Positions 1 to 5,431 of a stretch of DNA of 5,431 bases are shown one piece after another; the stretch's first letter is position 1, and each line of letters begins with the position of its first letter. Source of the stretch: Thermoanaerobacterales bacterium (GTDB taxonomy: Bacteria > Bacillota > Thermosediminibacteria > Thermosediminibacterales > Tepidanaerobacteraceae); contig DUTQ01000191.1 of assembly GCA_012841995.1 (NCBI GenBank), positions 1-5,431 of the forward strand, given 5' to 3'. The notes under the pieces were generated by a model. That model did no database searches, had not been told where the DNA came from, and saw nothing but the letters and a program-made list of their open reading frames with translations. The position numbers and the translations under genes were made by a program.

Positions 1-121
1 TACAAGGCAGCGGCCTGCCTTGCCTGTATACCCAGTTTTAATGCCATCTGCTCCGTCAAAACTCCATAGTAATTTTGGCATTAAAACTGGGTATACAGGC
101 AAGGCAGGCCGCTGCCTTGTA
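1..121. repeat. Perfect inverted repeat at left edge, likely fold-back artefact
   Basis: Bases 1-46 are the exact reverse complement of 76-121, with no mismatch, and 47-75 form a 29-nt single-copy loop. The right arm encodes the conserved carboxypeptidase segment around KTG, so the left arm is that coding segment copied backwards. The left arm begins at the first base of the window, which is expected when a sequence folds back and is then cut at the contig end. A natural repeat would rarely invert a conserved coding stretch with full identity. I infer a chimera from amplification, library preparation or assembly. The true sequence upstream of about position 47 is missing. Confidence 0.93.
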
Positions 122-625
122 GCTTCTGCAGTTAAAAATGATATTCAGCTATTGTCAGTAGTGTTAGGTACAAGAGATCATTTTAAAAACTCTAAAGTTT
201 TATTAGATTATGGTTTTTCAAATTACAAACTTGTTAAAGCTATAGAAAAAAGTAAATGCAGTAATGTTGTTAATGTTGAAAATGGCAAGGAAGATAAAGT
301 TTTCATACAAGCTAAAGACGATATTTTTATTCCAAAAGCAGAAAACGAGGAAATGAGATTGGAAATGGTTATTCCAAATAAAATAAAAGCTCCTATTTTA
401 AAAAATCAGCAAATAGGTGTAGCTTATGTATATATAAATGATAAAGCTGTTTATTCTACGCCTATGATAGCCAAAAAAGATATTAAAGAAAAAACACTTT
501 CTGATGTAATATATGACATTTTTAGAATCTGGCTTGATATTAATAAACATTTATCAAGTCTATCTAATCTTTCTAATAAGAGTGCATTAAAGCTTAATCC
601 CAGAATTACATTAGACAGGGGGTGA
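47..625 (+). CDS. D-alanyl-D-alanine carboxypeptidase (peptidase S11, DacF/DacA type), 5'-truncated
   Basis: This is the C-terminal part of a penicillin-binding-protein-5-like DD-carboxypeptidase, which removes the terminal D-Ala from peptidoglycan stem peptides outside the membrane. The third active-site motif KTG lies at 83-91 in the context GIKTGYTGKAGRCLVAS, which is typical of family S11. The SxxK and SxN motifs would lie upstream and are absent. After the end of the catalytic domain (about 120-230) comes a beta-rich stretch, about 240-480, matching the usual PBP5 C-terminal domain. Then comes a helix with hydrophobic residues (VIYDIFRIWL, about 508-537), probably the membrane anchor, and a polar tail of about 28 residues. 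The frame is open to the left edge, and a TTG at 20 could be taken as a start. However, both lie in the inverted copy and are not real; only codons from about 47 are trusted, and the exact junction is uncertain. The gene ends with TGA at 623-625, 4 nt before the next start. Confidence 0.9.
   Translation, partial: SAPSKLHSNFGIKTGYTGKAGRCLVASAVKNDIQLLSVVLGTRDHFKNSKVLLDYGFSNYKLVKAIEKSKCSNVVNVENGKEDKVFIQAKDDIFIPKAENEEMRLEMVIPNKIKAPILKNQQIGVAYVYINDKAVYSTPMIAKKDIKEKTLSDVIYDIFRIWLDINKHLSSLSNLSNKSALKLNPRITLDRG
616..624 (+). promoter_or_regulatory. Ribosome binding site deciding the TTG start at 630
   Basis: The sequence AGGGGGTGA runs over the stop codon of the carboxypeptidase gene and sits about 5 nt before TTG at 630. 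No ATG or GTG stands at a suitable distance in that frame, so TTG is the best start. The overlap with the upstream stop suggests translational coupling. Confidence 0.65.
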
Positions 626-629
626 AGTT

Positions 630-1049
630 TTGGATCCATATAAAACTGGGATGTTTAAAACTAATCCATATGCAAAGAAAGAACCCATATGTGGGAATTT
701 AGTAGTTGTTTTAGATGGTAAATTTGATGGGAGGGGGTTAAAGCTAATTCCGCAACCTTCTCGTTGTTTATTATTAAATGAAGTTCACGAATTGATATTA
801 ACTGACGAAGATGCAAAACCAAACAATATTGTAAACGAAATTGCCTATATTGGTTTTTTTGTAGTTAAAAAAAGTGCAATAGTTGTGGTAAATGACCATG
901 TTGAGGTTGAAGGAAAAAACTTGGGAGTTATAGCTGGCTTTGATGAAACCCATATGCCTAATCACTATAATATTGTGGTTAAAAGTGATAAAAGGAATTC
1001 GGGATTAGAAATGGGATTTGAATTGGGAGACGAAGTAATTATTGGCTAG
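630..1049 (+). CDS. Small uncharacterised protein, DUF6917-like
   Basis: The product has 139 residues and no known function that I can assign. From memory it resembles the DUF6917 family of small soluble proteins; this could not be checked. It has no signal peptide or membrane span and looks like a compact beta-rich domain. Conserved-looking parts are a GRGLKLIPQPSRC segment (residues 34-46), EVHELILTDE (51-60), an IAYIGFF strand (71-77) and the acidic and histidine-bearing FDETHMPNHYN (104-114). The D, E and two H residues of that last segment could bind a metal or substrate, which is inference. The TTG start is supported by a strong ribosome binding site, and the stop is TAG. Its place ahead of a PLP enzyme and an FAD oxidoreductase suggests an accessory role in the same pathway. 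The frame after TAG stays open for 19 more codons to TAA at 1107-1109. Confidence 0.85.
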   Translation: MDPYKTGMFKTNPYAKKEPICGNLVVVLDGKFDGRGLKLIPQPSRCLLLNEVHELILTDEDAKPNNIVNEIAYIGFFVVKKSAIVVVNDHVEVEGKNLGVIAGFDETHMPNHYNIVVKSDKRNSGLEMGFELGDEVIIG

Positions 1050-1106
1050 GTGAATAAAATCCCAGTTTATGAAAACAATAATTTTGATAAAGAATTTATT
1101 AAAATT

Positions 1107-1114
1107 TAAGGAGG
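1107..1114 (+). promoter_or_regulatory. Strong ribosome binding site of the PLP enzyme
   Basis: TAAGGAGG is a near-perfect Shine-Dalgarno sequence 7 nt before ATG at 1122. It fixes the start of the PLP enzyme and indicates efficient translation. The gap 1050-1106 is very AT-rich and holds no clear hairpin or promoter. Confidence 0.85.
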
Positions 1115-1121
1115 CATTTTT

Positions 1122-2588
1122 ATGGCAAAGTTCACGAAGAAATTTGAAATGTATAGTTCTTTACAAGCTAATATCGCAAATATCTATAATGAAGCCCGTA
1201 ATGCGGCAGATGAGATTGGTATTCCACAAGAATTAAGAGGTAAATTTGGATTAACTGGTGCAATTTCAGGTTGTCCTTCTCCATTAACTAAAAAGGTAAG
1301 AGAAGCTTTAAATAAAGGTACAACCGAAGTTATTCCGCTAGCTAAATTAGTTGATGAGATTCGCTCTATTGTTAAAGATGTATATGGAGATGACTATGAT
1401 GCAGCTCCTATAAATACCTGTGAAGCAGGATTATGGGTAACATTTGATTGCTTATTTTCTCCCCCAATGCAGGGAAGAGGTGAGAGTTATCAAGCAAGAT
1501 ATTTAATTCCATATGAAAAACATCTCCACCATCATGGTAGCTATGGAAGACCATTTCCAGGTAGGTTTAAAGATATTGTAGCAGATAGGGGATCAACAGC
1601 TGGGGAATTGGGGTTTTACGGAAAAAGACAAAATAACACTAGCGTGTATATAGTTCCTTTAGTAGGTGCTGATTATTCTGTTCACGGTATAAAATACCAT
1701 CCAACTATACAGTTGACGAAAGTAGATCCTGATGCATCAGCCAAAAAGATAAATACAATTGCTGAAAGACATGCTTCACTGCTTACCGGCATTACATCAC
1801 TAGGCTATGATACACCAGGGTATGGATATGGCATAAAAGATACCGACGGAACTCCAGTTTTACAAAAGAAGTTGGCCCAAATTGCATGTAATTTTGATGT
1901 TCCATATGTAATCGATAACGCTTGGGGCGTACCATTTATTGGTCATGATATTTCAAAAAGCGGTGCTGACGTTATCATATATAGTATGGACAAGGCCAGC
2001 GAGTCAACTACAGCAGGATTAATAATAGGAAAAGAAGAGTATATGGTGCCAATAAGAAGAGCATTAGGCATGCATGGTGATAGATACGGCACAACGACTT
2101 CATATGGCAAAGCAGCTTATGTAACAAATGATCCAGGTAAAGAATCCCTTTTGGGAATTATTGCAGCCTTGAAAGAACTAAGAGATAATCCATCAAGCAT
2201 GATACAACCAGTAGATGATTTATATCAAATTGTAACAGAAGAGTTTGAACAGATTCATCCGAGGATAAAAAATGGATTGAAAATAACAAAATCCTACAAT
2301 TCAAGAGCTGTCGAAGTAAACTATGAAAATACGTGGAACGGTAACGAATTAGGTTTCCCAATATTTTCAATTGAAGATATGTATGCAGGAAGTCATATAC
2401 TCCAGGTAGGCGCATCCCAAATGGGTATAATACCAACCGTTGCTTATGATGGCAATATATATATTTCACCAGGTCTTGGAACTACCGATGATAATGGACA
2501 AATAATACCAGAACGAGTAAGATATGCAGTTAAAGCTTTAGTAAAGTTAATGGAAATAGTAGGCCGATATAGCGGATTTTTAGATTAA
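1122..2588 (+). CDS. Fold-type-I PLP-dependent enzyme, SelA/aminotransferase-like, function unknown
   Basis: The product has 488 residues and belongs to the aspartate-aminotransferase (fold type I) group. The likely Schiff-base lysine is K291 in IIYSMDKASESTTAGLIIGKEE. A lysine followed by a small-residue stretch and an AGxIIGK strand recalls selenocysteine synthase SelA and its relatives. D265 in YVIDNAWG is the expected aspartate paired with the PLP ring nitrogen. The TCEAGLWV segment (99-106) fits the cofactor phosphate-binding turn. A histidine-rich YEKHLHHHGSYGRPFPGRF patch (131-149) precedes the cofactor domain and may shape the substrate site. The C-terminal small domain spans about 360-488. 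The family can catalyse transamination, beta-elimination or replacement, desulfuration or selenation, and the sequence does not say which. True SelA is unlikely because the surrounding genes are not selenocysteine genes and overall similarity looks limited. The enzyme is cytosolic. It lies 24 nt before the FAD oxidoreductase gene and is probably cotranscribed with it. Confidence 0.85.
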   Translation: MAKFTKKFEMYSSLQANIANIYNEARNAADEIGIPQELRGKFGLTGAISGCPSPLTKKVREALNKGTTEVIPLAKLVDEIRSIVKDVYGDDYDAAPINTCEAGLWVTFDCLFSPPMQGRGESYQARYLIPYEKHLHHHGSYGRPFPGRFKDIVADRGSTAGELGFYGKRQNNTSVYIVPLVGADYSVHGIKYHPTIQLTKVDPDASAKKINTIAERHASLLTGITSLGYDTPGYGYGIKDTDGTPVLQKKLAQIACNFDVPYVIDNAWGVPFIGHDISKSGADVIIYSMDKASESTTAGLIIGKEEYMVPIRRALGMHGDRYGTTTSYGKAAYVTNDPGKESLLGIIAALKELRDNPSSMIQPVDDLYQIVTEEFEQIHPRIKNGLKITKSYNSRAVEVNYENTWNGNELGFPIFSIEDMYAGSHILQVGASQMGIIPTVAYDGNIYISPGLGTTDDNGQIIPERVRYAVKALVKLMEIVGRYSGFLD

Positions 2589-2599
2589 ATATAGTTTCC

Positions 2600-2605
2600 A
2601 GGAGG
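2600..2605 (+). promoter_or_regulatory. Ribosome binding site deciding the ATG start at 2613
   Basis: AGGAGG ends 7 nt before ATG at 2613 but only 4 nt before the in-frame TTG at 2610. The normal spacing and the better codon favour ATG at 2613. The protein then starts MPKVVIVGGG, with the usual short lead-in to an N-terminal dinucleotide-binding strand. Confidence 0.85.
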
Positions 2606-2612
2606 TTATTTG

Positions 2613-3893
2613 ATGCCAAAAGTTGTTATAGTAGGTGGAGGCTGGGCTGGTTCGGCAGCTGCCCTTGCAGCAAAAAAAGCTGGCGCTGATGTAATTCTTC
2701 TTGAGAGGACAGATATGTTGCTTGGAACCGGACTCGTTGGCGGAATTATGAGAAATAACGGTAGATTTACTGCCACGGAAGAAATGATTGCAATGGGTGG
2801 TGGTGAACTCTTTAATGTTACAGATACTGTTGCAAGACACAGAAATATTGATTTTCCTGGGCATAAGCATGCAAGCCTATATGATGTCGCAAAGGTTGAG
2901 CCTGCTGTTAAAAACCTCTTACTAAATCATGGTGTCGAAATTCATACGCAAAGTCGAGTTAAGGATGTAAAAGCCGATAATAATAAAATTCAAGCAGTAA
3001 TTACCGATTCAAATGAAATTTTTGAGGGAGATGTTTTTGTAGAAGCCACTGGTACTGCAGGTCCTCAAAGCAATTGCACAAAATATGGTAATGGTTGTGC
3101 AATGTGTATTTATAGATGTCCGAGCTATGGGCCTAGAATAAGCATTGCAAATAAGATGGGAATTGAAGAAATGATAGCTAAAAAAGCTGACGGATCATAT
3201 GGGGCAATGAGTGGCTCTTGTAAACTTCATAAAGAATCGCTTTCTGATGATATTGTAAGTAGGCTAAACTCATCAGGTGTGGTAGTAGTTCCAGTTCCTG
3301 ATGAAGTAAAAGAAGGTGCAGATATATTAAATAAAAAGGCATGTCAACAGTATGCTTTAAAAGAATTTATAGAAAATGTGATTTTATTGGATACTGGTCA
3401 TGCAAAACTAATGACACCTTTTTTCCCATTAAATAACTTAAGGAAAATACCAGGTTTCGAAAATGCAAGATATGAAGATCCATATGCTGGTAATATTGGA
3501 AACTCCATGAGGTATTTAGCCATTTCTCCCAGAGACAATCATTTAAAAACAATTGGAGTAGAAAATCTTTTCTGCGCAGGTGAAAAAGCCGGGCCTCTTG
3601 TGGGGCATACAGAGGCTATATGCACTGGAACTTTAGCTGGCGCTAACGCAGTAAGGTATGCCGTTCATAAAGAGTTAGTACAGATTCCTATACAATTGGC
3701 TGTTGGTGATGCTATTTCTTATGTTAAAGAGCAAATGAATACCGAAGAAGGATTAGCTAAAAAGTATACTTTTTCAGGTTCAGTCTATTTTGAAAGAATG
3801 CAGAAATTAGGGCTGTATAAGACTGATGTAAAAGAAATAAGAAAAAGTGTGGGAAGTGCCGGAATGACAAATTTTTTTAACAATAAAGTATAA
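2613..3893 (+). CDS. FAD-dependent oxidoreductase, MnmG/GidA-like, with cysteine motif
   Basis: The product has 426 residues. The N-terminus is a classic Rossmann FAD-binding unit: a VVIV strand, GGGWAG (residues 8-13, GxGxxG) and an acidic end of strand 2 at E31, which should hold the adenosine ribose. The second FAD motif is LFCAGEKAGPLVGHTEAI (319-336) followed by GTLAGANAVRYA (339-350), very like the C-terminal FAD segment of MnmG/TrmFO proteins. Between them sit C155, C162, C165 and C169-P170 (C-x6-C-x2-C-x3-CP), a spacing that could hold an iron-sulfur cluster or redox disulfides. The protein is shorter than MnmG (about 620 residues) and similar in length to TrmFO, but the operon context does not suggest tRNA modification. 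It is more likely a metabolic oxidoreductase working with the PLP enzyme upstream; its substrate is unknown. No signal peptide or membrane span is seen. It ends in TAA, 71 nt before the permease. Confidence 0.88.
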   Translation: MPKVVIVGGGWAGSAAALAAKKAGADVILLERTDMLLGTGLVGGIMRNNGRFTATEEMIAMGGGELFNVTDTVARHRNIDFPGHKHASLYDVAKVEPAVKNLLLNHGVEIHTQSRVKDVKADNNKIQAVITDSNEIFEGDVFVEATGTAGPQSNCTKYGNGCAMCIYRCPSYGPRISIANKMGIEEMIAKKADGSYGAMSGSCKLHKESLSDDIVSRLNSSGVVVVPVPDEVKEGADILNKKACQQYALKEFIENVILLDTGHAKLMTPFFPLNNLRKIPGFENARYEDPYAGNIGNSMRYLAISPRDNHLKTIGVENLFCAGEKAGPLVGHTEAICTGTLAGANAVRYAVHKELVQIPIQLAVGDAISYVKEQMNTEEGLAKKYTFSGSVYFERMQKLGLYKTDVKEIRKSVGSAGMTNFFNNKV

Positions 3894-3904
3894 AATTTTA
3901 TAAA
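3877..3904 (+). promoter_or_regulatory. Weak sigma-A promoter candidate upstream of the permease
   Basis: TTAACA at 3877-3882 and TATAAA at 3899-3904 are separated by 16 nt. The match is fair, but the stretch is almost pure A+T, where such boxes arise by chance. A start near 3911 would put the hairpin at 3917-3943 at the very beginning of the transcript. It is offered only as a possible separate promoter for the permease. Confidence 0.2.
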
Positions 3905-3916
3905 AATAAACAGTAT

Positions 3917-3948
3917 ATAAAGGGGTCCTAAAGACCTCTTTATTTTTC
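3917..3948 (+). terminator. Terminator-like hairpin between oxidoreductase and permease genes
   Basis: An 11-bp stem, ATAAAGGGGTC pairing with GACCTCTTTAT through one G-U pair (3923 with 3937), encloses a 5-nt CTAAA loop. It is followed by five T and then CT. This fits an intrinsic terminator of moderate strength with a short U tract. It lies 24 nt after the oxidoreductase stop and only about 6 nt before the permease ribosome binding site. No promoter fits between hairpin and gene, so permease expression must come from read-through or from a promoter upstream of the hairpin. It may act as an attenuator lowering permease output. Confidence 0.7.
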
Positions 3949-3953
3949 TATTT

Positions 3954-3960
3954 GGAGGGA
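3954..3960 (+). promoter_or_regulatory. Ribosome binding site of the permease
   Basis: GGAGGGA lies about 4-6 nt before ATG at 3965 and fixes that start, which opens a long hydrophobic protein. Confidence 0.8.
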
Positions 3961-3964
3961 CAAC

Positions 3965-5338
3965 ATGATTAAATTAACTTTAGTTCATTGGGTATATCTA
4001 ATAATGGTCTTAGTGATTATTGCAACAATGGCTGTTAGAAGAGATACAGTTATGCCTTGTATAATTGGTATATTTTTAGTTGGCTTAGTATCAACAAGTA
4101 ATATATGGATGGCTGTTCAAGTTCTATTCAATGCATTAATTGCAGCGGGTACAGAATTTTTAGGTCTAATTACTGTTATAGGGTTAGTTGTCGCTATGTC
4201 AAAAGCAATGAGTGATGTTAAAAGCGATTATTTAATAATGAGACCGGCATCAAAGATTATGATTAATGCTGATATAGCCTTTTGGATTCTTGGTATCATT
4301 ATGCTTATTGTAACACTATTTGTTTGGCCGTCACCTGCAGTAGCATTAATTGGCGCGATTATGCTTCCTATTGCTGAAAACGCAGGCCTTTCTGTTATGG
4401 GGGCGGCAGTAGCTATGAATATATTTGGGCATGGAATGGGTCTCTCTGGTGATTATGTAATTCAAGGCGCACCGGCTGTTACCGCTAAAGCTGCAGGATT
4501 TGCAAATGCAACGCCAATAATGATTGCAAGTTTTCCTTTATGGCTTACTATGGCAATAGTAACAAGCATATTGTCATATATATCCGTTAAAAGAAACCTG
4601 AATCAAAAAGACAAAAAAGAAAACGGAAATACTTTAAAGCAAAAAAATCATACAAAAAGCGAAAAGATAAACTTTTCTACTGCTTCTTATGTTGGTGCTG
4701 CTTTATTTATTTCCTTGTTTCTTATCGATATCGTTCTACTTGTCAGGTATAAAATTCGAGGAGGTGACGCAACTGCATTAATCGGTGGTACAGCTCTAGT
4801 TATTACATCAATTATTTCAATTGTTGGTTTTAGAAAAGATGCTTTAGAAAAAATAACAGATTATATAAGAGAAGGATTTTTATTTGGTATGAAAGTTTTT
4901 GCTCCGGTAATCGTTATTGGAGGTTTCTTCTTCCTGGGTTCGGAAAGTACAGCAAAAGCTATATTGGGACCGCAAGCTACTGGATTATTATCAGATTTTG
5001 GTATTGCCCTCTCTCAAAGGGTTCCACTTAGTAAAATACCAGTAGCTTTTATTCAAATGATAATCGGAGGAATAACCGGATTAGACGGATCAGGGTTTTC
5101 AGGTTTACCACTTGTTGGTTCGTTGGCACAAACTTTTAGCTCAGCAGTTAAAATTGATAAGGCTACATTAGGTGCATTAGGACAGATATCTGCAGTTTGG
5201 GTTGGTGGTGGAACTATCATCCCATGGGGCATCATTCCTGTAGCTGCTATAACTGGTGTAGACCCAAACGACCTTGCACGAACAAATTTTTTACCCGTTA
5301 TCATTGGACTTTTGGTAACTACAATTGTAGCAATATTT
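3965..5338 (+). CDS. Multi-span permease, ion-transporter (GntP/DcuC/CitM-like) type, 3'-truncated
   Basis: This reading frame encodes an integral membrane protein with about ten or more hydrophobic spans and starts MIKLTLVHWVYLI. It has two halves joined by a lysine-rich hydrophilic linker (residues about 208-237). Each half carries a long glycine-rich hydrophobic region: residues 123-179, including FGHGMGLSGDYVIQGAP (154-170), and residues 360-430, including GGITGLDGSGFSGLP (368-382) and VGGGTIIPWG (413-422). Such two-fold architecture with re-entrant glycine-rich segments is characteristic of ion-transporter superfamily carriers, which usually move organic anions or amino acids with H+ or Na+. 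The exact family and substrate are not identified. Codons to about 458 are trusted. The frame stays open to the last base of the window (489 codons), but everything after 5338 is the inverted copy, and the residues from MITGKKFVRARSFG onward are spurious. The true C-terminus is lost, probably only a few residues to one helix. The gene follows the oxidoreductase after a hairpin and is likely the uptake system for the pathway. Confidence 0.8.
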
Positions 5339-5431
5339 CCAATGATAACGGGTAAAAAATTTGTTCGTGCAAGGTCGTTTGGGTCTACACCAGTTATAGC
5401 AGCTACAGGAATGATGCCCCATGGGATGATA
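5215..5431. repeat. Perfect inverted repeat at right edge, likely fold-back artefact
   Basis: Bases 5215-5308 are the exact reverse complement of 5338-5431 (94 bp, no mismatch), with a 29-nt loop at 5309-5337. The left arm is good permease coding sequence, while the right arm is the same sequence on the wrong strand and ends at the last base of the window. It shares no sequence with the left-edge repeat, so the two are not terminal repeats of one element. I infer a fold-back chimera. The true sequence downstream of about 5337 is absent. Confidence 0.95.

Noticed and set aside
1050..1121. Riboswitch or promoter in the gap before the PLP enzyme
   Set aside because: The gap is only 72 nt, is AT-rich without a stable stem, and shows no paired -35 and -10 boxes better than background.
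2610..2612. TTG as start of the FAD oxidoreductase
   Set aside because: Only 4 nt from AGGAGG, against 7 nt for the ATG at 2613, which is also the usual codon and gives the standard N-terminus.
2158..2870. Antisense reading frames opposite the PLP enzyme (2158-2469) and across the PLP/oxidoreductase boundary (2580-2870)
   Set aside because: They oppose clear conserved genes, have low-complexity or cysteine/serine-rich translations typical of shadow frames, and no family is recognisable.
5053..5304. Antisense reading frame of 83 codons at the right end
   Set aside because: It lies opposite the strongly hydrophobic permease coding sequence, has no convincing ribosome binding site, and looks repeated only because of the edge fold-back.
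5319..5330. 12-bp palindrome CTACAATTGTAG as an operator
   Set aside because: It lies inside the permease reading frame, within the loop of the right fold-back, with no promoter near it. A single AT-rich palindrome is weak evidence.
1..5431. Linear replicon with hairpin telomeres or a transposon with terminal inverted repeats
   Set aside because: The two edge repeats are unrelated in sequence, each lies inside a conserved gene, and each merely copies the neighbouring coding strand. No telomere resolvase, transposase or target duplication is present.

Overview
This is an AT-rich bacterial fragment. A Bacillota, probably clostridial, source is the best guess: Shine-Dalgarno sites are strong and G-rich (GGGGGTGA, AAGGAGG, AGGAGG, GGAGGGA), one gene appears to start at TTG, genes are packed on one strand, and the first gene is a DacF/DacA-type D-alanyl-D-alanine carboxypeptidase of the Gram-positive kind. 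No phage, insertion sequence, CRISPR array, tRNA or rRNA is visible.

Layout, all on the plus strand: (1) 1-121, a perfect 46-bp inverted repeat around a 29-nt loop at the left edge; (2) 47-625, the C-terminal part of the carboxypeptidase, its true 5' part missing; (3) 630-1049, a small uncharacterised protein that resembles DUF6917 from memory; (4) 1122-2588, a fold-type-I PLP enzyme with a SelA-like lysine region; (5) 2613-3893, a MnmG/GidA-like FAD oxidoreductase with a cysteine motif; (6) 3917-3948, a terminator-like hairpin; (7) 3965 to about 5338, a multi-span permease of the ion-transporter type, cut off at its 3' end; (8) 5215-5431, a perfect 94-bp inverted repeat, again around a 29-nt loop, at the right edge.

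The two edge repeats each copy the adjacent gene backwards and run exactly to the end of the window. They are best read as fold-back (hairpin chimera) artefacts from whole-genome amplification, library preparation or assembly, not as biology. Sequence outside about 47-5337 should not be used for gene calls. The window looks like a complete contig bounded by two such events.

The biologically interesting content is the 630-5338 block: small protein, PLP enzyme, FAD oxidoreductase and permease. The first three are closely spaced with strong ribosome binding sites, and the permease follows after a hairpin that may attenuate it. Together they look like an uptake-and-conversion module for a small amino- or carboxyl-bearing compound. 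The substrate and reaction cannot be read from the sequence, so this is inference. The carboxypeptidase ends 4 nt before the small protein starts and may share its transcript, although its own job is cell-wall trimming.
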